A DNA stretch of 13,993 bases from Bacteroidales bacterium UBA1077 (GTDB lineage: Bacteria; Bacteroidota; Bacteroidia; Bacteroidales; UBA932). Below, piece after piece: positions 7,003 through 13,978 of this stretch; the stretch's first letter is position 1, and each line of letters begins with the position of its first letter. The notes beneath the pieces were generated by a model that was not told the DNA's origin, did no database searches, and worked only from the letters and a program-made list of their open reading frames with translations. The stretch covers positions 2,880 through 16,872 of the forward strand of contig DCCQ01000132.1 of the NCBI GenBank assembly GCA_002314195.1, read 5' to 3'. The translations under genes were made by a program, and so were the position numbers.

Positions 7003-7644
7003 TCAAGGCTTGAATGTCTGACGGTTGACAATCGAGCGTCCGAGCGTGAGTTCGTCGGCATATTCCAGATCATCTCCGAATCCCAGACCTCTGGCAAGGG
7101 AGGATACCCTCACACCATAGGAAGAAATCTGCCGGTAGATATAGAAGGAAGTAGTCTCTCCCTCCACGTCCCCGCTCAAGGCAAGGATGACTTCGATCTC
7201 CTCCGGTTTCAGTTCTCCGGAAGTGGCCAGAGAACGCACCCTGTCGGTCAGCTGCGAGACAGTGATGTCAGACGGGCCGATTCCGGCGATCGGTGAGATT
7301 ATGCCGCCCAGAACATGATAGATTCCGCGGTACTGCCCGGTGTTCTCGATGCTCATCACGTCACGGACATTCTCCACAACGCAGATCGTCTTGTGATCTC
7401 TGGACCTGTCAGCGCAGATCGGACAGATGTCTTCATCGGAAATCATCCAGCACTGCCGGCAGTACTTCGCCTCGTCCCTCATCTTGACTATTGAGTCAGC
7501 GAAATGATGAACGTTCTCCGAAGGCTGCCGAAGAAGATGCAGGGCCAGACGCAAGGCACTGCGCTTGCCGACGCCCGGGAGAGAGCCTATGGCCTGCACG
7601 GCATCCTCCAGAAGTTTTGAAGGGAATGTCTCGGGGACTGTCAT
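7003..7644 (-). CDS. recR: Recombination mediator protein RecR
   Basis: RecR works with RecO (and RecF) to load RecA onto SSB-coated single-stranded DNA during gap repair. The 213-residue protein has the standard order: an N-terminal helix-hairpin-helix (about 13-38, LPGVGKRSA), a C4 zinc finger (C62, C65, C74, C77), a Toprim domain (about 85-178, starting ICVVEN and with LALSGDVEGETT), and a C-terminal Walker-B-like segment (about 184-207, LEYADELTLG). The segment just before it reads LARGLGFGDD where GIPxGG is more usual, a mild divergence. The ATG overlaps the murQ stop codon by four bases (ATGA), tying a DNA-repair gene translationally to a sugar-recycling gene. mntP follows. Confidence 0.97.
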   Translation of the reverse strand: MTVPETFPSKLLEDAVQAIGSLPGVGKRSALRLALHLLRQPSENVHHFADSIVKMRDEAKYCRQCWMISDEDICPICADRSRDHKTICVVENVRDVMSIENTGQYRGIYHVLGGIISPIAGIGPSDITVSQLTDRVRSLATSGELKPEEIEVILALSGDVEGETTSFYIYRQISSYGVRVSSLARGLGFGDDLEYADELTLGRSIVNRQTFKP

Positions 7645-8471
7645 TTCTTTTCATTAAGATAAGCGTTCACGGCCGCGCGTACCTGGCCATATTCAAGCAG
7701 CAGCTTGCGGGCAAAGTCATAGTCCTCAATACCGGTCTCATCCATGATCATCCTGACTCCACGGTCCACAAGTTTGTGGTTTGTCAGCTGCATGTCCACC
7801 ATCTTGCTGCCTCTTACATGCCCCAGACGGATCATCGAGACCGTCGAAATCATATTCAGAACAAGTTTCTGGGCTGTTCCGGCCTTCATTCTTGTGCTTC
7901 CTGTCACGAACTCCGGACCTACGACCACAACAATCGGAATTTCGGCGGCCGAAGCCACCGGAGAGTTCTCGTTACAAGTGATGCAACCTGTCAAAAGGCC
8001 ATGCTCCCGCGCCGTTTTCAGAGCCCCGATGACATAAGGCGTGGTTCCAGACGCGGCAATACCCACCACCACATCATTTTTTGTCGGGGAATATGCCTGA
8101 AGGTCTCTCCAGCCTCCATCCAACTCGTCCTCGGCACCTTCCACAGCGTCTCTGATGGCTTTGTCGCCACCGGCCATGAAGCCTATGAACACATCGCGAA
8201 CTCCGTAGGTCGGAGGAATCTCCGAGGCATCGACGATGCCCAGGCGGCCGCTGGTTCCGGCACCCAGATAGAAAACACGCCCCCCGAGAGGCACCCTCAC
8301 CACGATTCCGTCAACCAACTTCCGAATCTGAGGAATCGCGCCGGCCACAGCGACCGGAACAGTCCGGTCCTCTGTGTTGATCGCGTTCAACAATTCAGAG
8401 GTTGACATCTTCTCAAGGTGATCGTACCTTGAGGTTCGCTCAGTTGTCCTGTTATCTTCCATAATAATCAT
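7641..8471 (-). CDS. murQ: N-acetylmuramic acid 6-phosphate etherase
   Basis: MurQ splits the lactyl ether of MurNAc-6-phosphate to give GlcNAc-6-phosphate and D-lactate, the committed step of MurNAc recycling in the cytoplasm. The 276-residue protein is a SIS-fold member. YLGAGTSGRLG (about 68-78) is the sugar-phosphate loop. DASEIPPTYG contains E84, and VEGAED contains E114, matching the two acidic catalytic residues of E. coli MurQ. GIAASGTTPY and TGSTRMKAGTAQKLVLN are further signatures. The C-terminus is about 20 residues shorter than in E. coli. The start at 8471 overlaps the kinase stop as ATGA; a second ATG lies three codons in. The overlap with the kinase upstream strongly suggests that the two act in sequence: phosphorylation, then ether cleavage. 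Confidence 0.97.
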   Translation of the reverse strand: MIIMEDNRTTERTSRYDHLEKMSTSELLNAINTEDRTVPVAVAGAIPQIRKLVDGIVVRVPLGGRVFYLGAGTSGRLGIVDASEIPPTYGVRDVFIGFMAGGDKAIRDAVEGAEDELDGGWRDLQAYSPTKNDVVVGIAASGTTPYVIGALKTAREHGLLTGCITCNENSPVASAAEIPIVVVVGPEFVTGSTRMKAGTAQKLVLNMISTVSMIRLGHVRGSKMVDMQLTNHKLVDRGVRMIMDETGIEDYDFARKLLLEYGQVRAAVNAYLNEKK

Positions 8472-9340
8472 TTTCTGCCAAGATGATATTCCACCAGCCC
8501 CTCGATGGGAGTGGCTGCCATGGTCGAGAACCGTATTCCGTAAGGTTCTGCGACTTTTTCTAGTATCGCCCTGTTCGCGTAACCGAAACCACCGATGACA
8601 CCGACAGGGTACCGGCTGATATCGTACTGCTTCAACGCCCTTTCAATGAAGTCCTTAAAGTTCTGTTCAACCAAGTCCCGGACATATTCACATGTTTCAT
8701 AACGTTCCAAAATCCACGGAGCGAACGAGCCGAGATATTTCGACGGTGCGTCCCCGCGATAGACATTCTGCACGACTGTCATGTAATCCACCTCGAAATC
8801 CTTTGCGAAATCACTTGAGACCGGCTCTGGGACAAGCCCCTTCAGGAAATCCGACATAAACATCCTTCCAAGCCTCGCGCCGCCACCCTCGTCGCCGAGA
8901 ATGAAGCCGGCCGAGCGGACATTCTTCACGACTTTCTCCCCGTCGTACAAGCAACTGTTCGAGCCGGTTCCCATAATCGCGGCGATTCCTGGCTTATGTC
9001 CGCACACGGCCCGCGCGGCATCCAGAAGGTCAGAGGCATACTCCATCTCCGCTCCCGGGAACAATGATCTCAGCACTGTATCCAGTCCTCTCGCCTGCCG
9101 AGGAAGTTTCTCCCCATCAGCAACAATCAACCCGGCGGCGTAGAAATGCACCTCCGCGACATCGTCCACAACACCTTCTTTCCTAAAGGCTGACACAGCT
9201 TCTCTGACAATTTCCTCGATTGATTCCTGAGGCATAGTCGCCAGATTCATTCCGGGAGTCCGGACATTGACCGGCTCCACGCCAGGAGCGACCGCGCACC
9301 AGTCAGTCTTTGTGGCCCCACTCTCAACTATTAGCATCAT
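8468..9340 (-). CDS. BadF/BadG-family amino-sugar kinase, likely MurNAc/GlcNAc kinase (MurK-like)
   Basis: Predicted to phosphorylate MurNAc and/or GlcNAc with ATP. The 290-residue protein is an ASKHA-fold kinase: the phosphate-1 motif ESGATKTDW (6-14), an acidic segment at SDLLDAARA (about 103-111, D104 is the likely base), IMGTGSNSC (122-130), GFILGDEGGGARLGR (145-159) and the adenosine motif GVIGGFG (247-253). I start at the first ATG of an ATG-ATG pair (9340), preceded by AGGATT. An ATG 16 codons upstream would add a tail unlike the family. It overlaps murQ by ATGA. Established: Tannerella forsythia and clostridia use a MurK kinase feeding MurQ in place of the MurP phosphotransferase. Inference: this gene plays that part. 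A pure GlcNAc kinase cannot be excluded. No importer gene is adjacent. Confidence 0.88.
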   Translation of the reverse strand: MMLIVESGATKTDWCAVAPGVEPVNVRTPGMNLATMPQESIEEIVREAVSAFRKEGVVDDVAEVHFYAAGLIVADGEKLPRQARGLDTVLRSLFPGAEMEYASDLLDAARAVCGHKPGIAAIMGTGSNSCLYDGEKVVKNVRSAGFILGDEGGGARLGRMFMSDFLKGLVPEPVSSDFAKDFEVDYMTVVQNVYRGDAPSKYLGSFAPWILERYETCEYVRDLVEQNFKDFIERALKQYDISRYPVGVIGGFGYANRAILEKVAEPYGIRFSTMAATPIEGLVEYHLGRK

Positions 9341-9451
9341 AATCCTAAACTTTAACAGTAAATAGTCATTCCGAACATCAAAAGGCATTCATGCTCAAGT
9401 CATTTCCATCCGGGATGACAGTTTCCGGCGATTCATCATATTCATCGGCGA

Positions 9452-10045
9452 TCAATTGACATATTTTCCATTCCTGAGCCAATGGAACAAGCCATAGGCG
9501 GCGGCGGCGACATAGCCGACATAGAGCGCCGTCAGCCAATACTGCCCTTGGGTGAAGCACATGACCACTAAAATGACGTCTGCCACTATCCATATTATCC
9601 AATGGTACGGAATGGACCGTCCGAGCCAATAGGTCGCGATGACCGACATCATCGCCGATGCGGCGTCCAGCCATGTGCTGGAGCCACCCAAAGCGCGGAG
9701 AAGCCAGACGAGCGAGGCCGAGCCGCCTATGAATATTACGGCACTCCACAACGCCGTCCCGACATTCATGCGGCCAAGGTGCACGGTGACACCAGCATCC
9801 GAAACGTCCTCCTTAAGCGCCAGGCTGTCTTTCCGCCATTGGTACAGTCCCCAGACAGACATCACCGCATAATAAAGGTTCAGCGCCATGTTAGACCAAA
9901 GATCTTGCACAGCGAATGAATATGCACACGCAAGTCCCGTGGCGATTCCAAAGTACCACATCGCATTCTTCTGGAGGACTTCCAGAATTATGTAGGGAAC
10001 GCCTGTCACCAAGGCGAAGATTTCTATGATTTCAACTATATTCAT
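9452..10045 (-). CDS. pnuC: PnuC-family vitamin-precursor channel (nicotinamide riboside or related substrate)
   Basis: PnuC proteins are SWEET-like inner-membrane channels for nicotinamide riboside; relatives carry thiamine or riboflavin. The 197-residue protein has about seven membrane segments. Recognisable blocks are DLWSNMALNLYYAVMSVWG (about 48-66), with the conserved Trp/Asn/Tyr pore residues, and HWIIWIVADVILVVMCF (about 148-164), plus the terminal YGLFHWLRN. I take the ATG at 10043-10045, since a full TAnnTTTG box lies just upstream; longer starts would read through the promoter. No thiamine pyrophosphokinase or NadR-like gene is adjacent and I see no TPP riboswitch, so the substrate stays open. 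It is the first gene of the minus-strand run. The 111-base gap before the kinase holds no clear promoter. Confidence 0.9.
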   Translation of the reverse strand: MNIVEIIEIFALVTGVPYIILEVLQKNAMWYFGIATGLACAYSFAVQDLWSNMALNLYYAVMSVWGLYQWRKDSLALKEDVSDAGVTVHLGRMNVGTALWSAVIFIGGSASLVWLLRALGGSSTWLDAASAMMSVIATYWLGRSIPYHWIIWIVADVILVVMCFTQGQYWLTALYVGYVAAAAYGLFHWLRNGKYVN

Positions 10046-10051
10046 AGACTG

Positions 10052-10059
10052 CAAAATTA
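10052..10059 (-). promoter_or_regulatory. pnuC promoter -7 box, six bases from the ATG
   Basis: The minus-strand TAATTTTG is a full TAnnTTTG match. Only six bases separate it from the pnuC ATG, so the transcript should begin at or within a few bases of the start codon. The -33 region has no clear TTG at 19-21 bases. Confidence 0.5.
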
Positions 10060-10080
10060 GGCATTTTCGTAGAGTTTTCA

Positions 10081-10110
10081 TTGAATATCGTCCCAATTTA
10101 AGTAACTTTG
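10081..10110 (+). promoter_or_regulatory. Promoter of the lipoprotein/outer-membrane pair, Bacteroidetes consensus
   Basis: TTG (10081-10083), 19 bases, then TAACTTTG (10103-10110), a full match to the Bacteroidetes pattern. Start is expected near 10115-10117, with a leader of roughly 32 bases. It diverges from the pnuC promoter about 22 bases to the left, so one bound regulator could affect both. Confidence 0.75.
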
Positions 10111-10148
10111 CGTGCTATCAGCAACCATACATTGAAAATCAAATATTT

Positions 10149-11957
10149 ATGTCTATCAAAACTAGAACCGCACTATTCTCGGCATTGACGGCCTGCGCGC
10201 TCGGCGCATCCAGTTCCTGCGTCAACGAAGACTACGATCTGACAAAGGATTTCGACAAGACCATAAGCATTGACGGAGATATCAGCGCCCCTATCGGCAA
10301 TTCGGAGACCATACTTATCGGCGACCTGCTGGATCTTGACGAGGGCGACAATGATGTCCTTGACGTTGACGAGAGCGGTAATTACTCGCTCAGAGTGTCA
10401 GGAAACAGGACGGAGACAACATTCAACGTTCCGACATTCTCGATAACCAAGGACCTCGCCACAGAAGGAGGATTACATGGAAGTGTGGACCGTTCAGAGA
10501 TCATGGCCGAGTTTGGCGTCACATCGGTTGACCTGCCTTTGCCGGCCGGCCTGACGGTGACAAGGGAATTCAAGGCCTCACAGACTCCATTGACCATAAA
10601 TGAAAGCATCCCCGACGAAATCGCCGATGTGAAAAATGTCTCCGGAAAAGCCCAAGGTATCATCTCATTGCAGACAAACGTGAACAAGGCGACCGTCTCA
10701 GGTCTGGCAATAAAATTTCCGGAATACCTGAAAATCGGTGACGTCAATTCAACGGACAGGAATATCAACTATAATTTTGACAAAGGAAGCAACACTCTTG
10801 CATTCAATCCGGTGGAGGTCACCAAATCCACCAGGAAAGTCAATGTGGCAATCAGCGGGATTGACTTTGACAGGATTCCTACCGGTCAGGGATTTCAGGC
10901 CGGCAGTCACACCATCATCCTCAATGACAACATCAAACTCTCCGGCTTCAACGTGAAGGTGCTCAGCGACGACATCGGGAAGAAGTGCTCCGACATCCCT
11001 GAAAAGGTTTACGTTGATGTTGATGTCAACATAGGCTCGATCAATATCGGCAGCGCTGTCATAAAAGTCGCTCCCAAGGTCGAACTCGCCCCTGCGACGG
11101 TCAAGGTGGGCGAACTTCCTGACTTTGTCAATGGCGAAGGGACAGTCCTTGACTTGTACAACCCTCTGATTCTGCTCTCCGTCAGCAACGAAAGTCCTCT
11201 GTCCATGACGATGGACGCCGACCTGGAATCGTTCAAGGGAAATTCCAAGAAAACGGTGCACATCGGAGCCAAGGGTGGAGCCACGGACGAAATCCGGATC
11301 GAAGCCGGAAAGACAACCAACATTCACCTCTCACGCACGGGGAAGGACGCTCCCGAAAACTACACAGGCATCAAGGTTCCGGATCTTTCGGAAATAGTGA
11401 AGAATGTCCCGGAAAGGCTTGGCATCGCCAATGTGGACGTGAAGGCAGATGACGAGTTCATAACTGTGGAGACGGGCCGGACTTACAGTTTATATTGCGA
11501 TTACGAAGTCATAGCCCCACTGGCGTTCGGAAGCGGCCTGAAACTCGAATACAGCACAGATTTCACAGGCTGGAACGAGACGTTCAACTCCGAAGACGGC
11601 GACAGCTATGAGATCAGGAACGCCGACGTGACTTTTGATTTCGTGAATATGATTCCTCTGGGATTCGGCATCACCGCGTCGGCGATTGACAACAATAAAA
11701 ATGTCATTCCAGGAATCAAGGTCAACGTGAGCGGCAGCGTCTCTTCAGGATCAATCGACAAACCTGTCAGGACACCGATGACGCTGAACCTGAAGGCTTC
11801 CTCTGAAGACATGCGGCACCTTGACGGCATCCGTCTGACTCTCAAGGCATCCGGGGCTGATGACGGGCATCTGGGAATCTGTCTGAACAAGAACCAGGGA
11901 ATCCGGCTGGAAAATATGAAACTAAACCTGAAAGGATCCTTCACCACAGAACTCTAA
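10149..11957 (+). CDS. Large beta-rich lipoprotein of unknown function
   Basis: I recognise no characterised family. The 602-residue product has a lipoprotein signal: a basic start (KTR), a short hydrophobic stretch, then SSSC with C24 followed by the acidic NEDYD. Acidic residues just after the lipid Cys resemble the surface-export signal known in Bacteroidetes lipoproteins. C16 in LTAC is a second possible lipobox but would leave a very short hydrophobic core. The mature protein opens with an Asp-rich segment (about 27-75) and is otherwise predicted beta-strand rich, with repeated alternating hydrophobic stretches and few Cys (C280, C450, C578). No catalytic motif is evident, so a binding or structural role is likelier. 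I chose the ATG at 10149 because the promoter lies at 10081-10110; the open frame upstream has no signal character. The outer-membrane gene follows after three bases. Confidence 0.85.
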   Translation: MSIKTRTALFSALTACALGASSSCVNEDYDLTKDFDKTISIDGDISAPIGNSETILIGDLLDLDEGDNDVLDVDESGNYSLRVSGNRTETTFNVPTFSITKDLATEGGLHGSVDRSEIMAEFGVTSVDLPLPAGLTVTREFKASQTPLTINESIPDEIADVKNVSGKAQGIISLQTNVNKATVSGLAIKFPEYLKIGDVNSTDRNINYNFDKGSNTLAFNPVEVTKSTRKVNVAISGIDFDRIPTGQGFQAGSHTIILNDNIKLSGFNVKVLSDDIGKKCSDIPEKVYVDVDVNIGSINIGSAVIKVAPKVELAPATVKVGELPDFVNGEGTVLDLYNPLILLSVSNESPLSMTMDADLESFKGNSKKTVHIGAKGGATDEIRIEAGKTTNIHLSRTGKDAPENYTGIKVPDLSEIVKNVPERLGIANVDVKADDEFITVETGRTYSLYCDYEVIAPLAFGSGLKLEYSTDFTGWNETFNSEDGDSYEIRNADVTFDFVNMIPLGFGITASAIDNNKNVIPGIKVNVSGSVSSGSIDKPVRTPMTLNLKASSEDMRHLDGIRLTLKASGADDGHLGICLNKNQGIRLENMKLNLKGSFTTEL

Positions 11958-11960
11958 TCA

Positions 11961-13385
11961 ATGAATATCACGATGAAAAAGACCACCATACTCATCATTG
12001 CGGCACTCCTCGCCGCCGGCAGCGTTTCCGCACAGCAGACATTCCGCTCGACATACTTCCTCGACGGCTACAATTTCAGGCATGAATTCAATCCGGCTTT
12101 CGCGTCCAGAACAAGTTACTTCGCGCTGCCGTTCATGGGCGCTTTCAATATGGAAACCCAAAGCAACATGGGTGCCAGCACATTCCTATACCCTGTAAAC
12201 GGCCAACTGACGACATTCATGAACTCTGCGGTCACCGCCGACGAGTTCCTCGGCAAACTGAACGACAAGAACCAGTTCAGCCTCAACAACAGGATCTCAC
12301 TGCTTTCCATCGGGGTACGTGCGAAGAAATCGTTCTTCTCATTCGATGTCAACATGAAAAGCAGCGCGTCTTTCAATCTGCCCTACAGCCTGTTTGACTT
12401 CATGAAGAACGCGGGAAAATCACAGTCCTATGACGTCTCTGATCTCTCAGCGAGACTGAGCGGCAGGATGGAACTGGCCCTGGGCTACAGCAGGAACGTC
12501 ACTGAACGGCTGAATGTCGGCGCAAGGGTAAAGTTTCTCGTTGGCCTGGCCAACGCGGAGGCCACGATCGACAGGATGGACATCAGAATGACCGAGGACA
12601 AATGGTCCATCCAGTCACATGGAACACTCAAGGCATCCTCGCTCATGAATATCCCCACAAAGGGTGAAAGCGGAGCCGAACTGGACAATCCGTCCGATGC
12701 GAACCTACTCGACTTCGAGAACATCGACACAAGAGATGACGGCTCGATCATCAGCGGCTTCGGCGCGGCGATAGACCTTGGAGCGGAAATGGAAGTCATC
12801 GAGGGTCTGAAGGTCTCGGTGTCTGTCAACGACCTTGGCTACATGTCTTGGAAAAACACGGTTGTCGCACAGACCAGCGGCGAGGGATGGTCATTCGACG
12901 GATTCGAGAATGTCTCTCTGGACGGAGGAAAGGAGAACTCGCTCAAAAACCAGTTCGAGGATCTGACCGATGACATAGTGGACATGTTCGACTTCAGAAG
13001 GACAGAGAAAGACGGCACAGACGGTGGGATGATCTCAGCGGCACTCAACATCGGCGCGGAGTACACGATGCCGTTCTACAAAGGATTGTCGGCCGGATTC
13101 CTCAACTCCACCTACATCAACGGCTCGTTCAGCTGGTCTGAAGCTCGTCTGTACGCGAACATAAAGCCGGTCAGATGGTTCAGCGGCAGCGTCAACTGCG
13201 GACTGTCAAAGTTCGGCACGACATTCGGCGCGGTGATCGGCTTACACACTCCGGGGTTCAGCATGTTCATCGGCTCGGATAATATTCCGTTCAAACTTGC
13301 GAAAGCCACGAATGCTGTCCTCTATCCTTATGGAAGATTGAACACTAACTTCAATTTCGGAATCTCATTCAACCTCGGGAAGTAA
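11961..13385 (+). CDS. Outer-membrane beta-barrel protein resembling DUF5723
   Basis: The 474-residue product has a clear signal peptide (MKKTT..., hydrophobic core, cleavage after SVSA at about residue 24, mature start QQTFRS). The early mature part (YFLDGYNFRHEFNPAFASR, about 32-50) matches my recollection of the DUF5723 / PorV-like group of Bacteroidetes outer-membrane proteins. Alternating aromatic/polar strands continue to the C-terminus (NFGISFNLGK), as in a transmembrane beta-barrel. An internal region (about 205-260) is rich in Asp/Asn and may be a periplasmic or extracellular insertion. Two starts are possible, 11961 and 11973; the second gives the more usual MKKTT signal. The 3-base gap to the lipoprotein gene shows that they form one operon. 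Family assignment is from memory, and function is unknown. Confidence 0.85.
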   Translation: MNITMKKTTILIIAALLAAGSVSAQQTFRSTYFLDGYNFRHEFNPAFASRTSYFALPFMGAFNMETQSNMGASTFLYPVNGQLTTFMNSAVTADEFLGKLNDKNQFSLNNRISLLSIGVRAKKSFFSFDVNMKSSASFNLPYSLFDFMKNAGKSQSYDVSDLSARLSGRMELALGYSRNVTERLNVGARVKFLVGLANAEATIDRMDIRMTEDKWSIQSHGTLKASSLMNIPTKGESGAELDNPSDANLLDFENIDTRDDGSIISGFGAAIDLGAEMEVIEGLKVSVSVNDLGYMSWKNTVVAQTSGEGWSFDGFENVSLDGGKENSLKNQFEDLTDDIVDMFDFRRTEKDGTDGGMISAALNIGAEYTMPFYKGLSAGFLNSTYINGSFSWSEARLYANIKPVRWFSGSVNCGLSKFGTTFGAVIGLHTPGFSMFIGSDNIPFKLAKATNAVLYPYGRLNTNFNFGISFNLGK

Positions 13386-13510
13386 ACTGGCAGTCTAAAT
13401 AAGCGACACCAGCGCGTAAATGGCCAAGTCCCGAACCATGGACCGCTATAATATTTTGCAGATATCCTGACAGTAACTACTTAGGTGCCCCTGTCCTGAC
13501 CATTAACCGA

Positions 13511-13550
13511 GGATGACGCGAGGCTTTCACCATCCCGCTGTACTTTTTTT
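13511..13550 (+). terminator. Weak terminator candidate downstream of the outer-membrane gene
   Basis: GGATG (13511-13515) and CATCC (about 13530-13534) can pair across a 14-base loop, and a run of seven T follows at about 13544-13550. The stem is short and the T-run is about nine bases away, so this is tentative. Confidence 0.25.
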
Positions 13551-13613
13551 CAAAAATATCTCCATGCTGTAAGGTTGCGTTTAGGACCACTGAAAATCAG
13601 CCGTTTATCGCCC

Positions 13614-13630
13614 CCTGTGAGCCTCGCAGG
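13614..13630. repeat. 17-bp dyad with one mismatch
   Basis: CCTGTGAG (13614-13621), a central C, then CTCGCAGG (13623-13630): seven of eight pairs are complementary and one is G-T. A one-base centre makes a hairpin unlikely, so a dimeric-protein binding site is the more natural reading. Confidence 0.4.
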
Positions 13631-13726
13631 AGCGCTCAAATAATTTCCATATCTCTCCATGCGAAAGGGTGTCAATTTCGCCACAATGCCCGAAAACAGC
13701 ATTTAACACATTGGCGTTCAATCTAT

Positions 13727-13762
13727 TATATTTGCACGGATTAAATCTTTTCCTTACTTTTG
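13727..13762 (+). promoter_or_regulatory. Tandem overlapping promoter boxes before the small ORF
   Basis: TTTG (13731-13734), 20 bases, then TACTTTTG (13755-13762) is a full Bacteroidetes promoter. That TTTG is itself the end of another full -7 box, TATATTTG (13727-13734), whose -33 region is weak. The first would start transcription at about the ATG (13767), the second about 27 bases earlier. Confidence 0.65.
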
Positions 13763-13766
13763 TGGC

Positions 13767-13961
13767 ATGGAAAAGGACTTCAATACAGGATTGAGAAAGG
13801 GCATCGAAGCGGACCGGGTGAGGCTCACCCACAGGCGCAGGCAACTCATTCGGGAAATGGGATACTCCGAGGATCTTGACTCTACGGAACTCGCGGAGAA
13901 ACTCCATGAGCAGGCTCTCCAAGAAGCCATACGGGATGATAAGGCGGGACGGTCTGGGTGA
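13767..13961 (+). CDS. Small charged hypothetical protein (64 residues)
   Basis: I do not recognise this protein. The 64-residue product is rich in charged residues (a basic RRRQ patch at about 23-26, an acidic middle SEDLDSTE, a basic end) and is predicted mainly helical, with no signal peptide or membrane segment. Support for it being real is the consensus promoter directly upstream and a coding-like codon pattern; against it are its shortness and the lack of a known relative. The ATG lies four bases after the nearer -7 box, so this transcript would have almost no leader. A start further in, at the internal Met31, would fit a normal leader but give only 34 residues. The last codons and stop sit inside a GC-rich hairpin. 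An opposing frame of about 105 codons overlaps it and is judged a shadow. Confidence 0.5.
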   Translation: MEKDFNTGLRKGIEADRVRLTHRRRQLIREMGYSEDLDSTELAEKLHEQALQEAIRDDKAGRSG

Positions 13962-13978
13962 CCGACCGCCGGCCCGCC
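13943..13978 (+). terminator. Strong GC-rich hairpin covering the stop codon of the small ORF
   Basis: GGCGG (13943-13947) pairs with CCGCC (13966-13970), and inside it CGGTC (13950-13954) pairs with GACCG (13960-13964) around a TGGGT loop. An alternative partner for the outer arm is CCCGCC (13973-13978). The TGA (13959-13961) lies in the inner loop and stem. No T-run follows before the window ends, so its role (terminator, attenuator or structured RNA) is open. Confidence 0.45.

Larger units (their letters stand above)
13386..13766. other. 381-base stretch without a convincing gene
   Basis: This is the largest gap in the window. Both strands are broken by stops and lack coding character. 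It contains a weak terminator-like repeat, a T7 run followed by A5 (13544-13555), a CTGA/TCAG mini-hairpin (13590-13600) and a 17-bp dyad, and it ends with tandem promoter boxes for the small ORF at 13767. I found no tRNA or known RNA. Confidence 0.6.

Noticed and set aside
9378..9749. A minus-strand frame of about 123 codons running past the pnuC stop, with an acidic, protein-like tail
   Set aside because: Most of it overlaps pnuC out of frame and reads as low-quality translation. The tail alone has no start or promoter, so I treat it as chance.
13551..13558. TATTTTTG on the minus strand, as a promoter for an antisense RNA
   Set aside because: There is no TTG-like box at the right distance, and nothing recognisable lies downstream.
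13386..13596. A minus-strand reading frame interrupted by a single TAG (13477-13479), perhaps a decayed gene
   Set aside because: About 70 codons with one stop is not rare by chance and the translation shows no family I know.
13605..13922. A 105-codon minus-strand frame opposite the small ORF
   Set aside because: It has no promoter box, no recognisable domain, and covers the plus-strand promoter. The plus frame is better supported.
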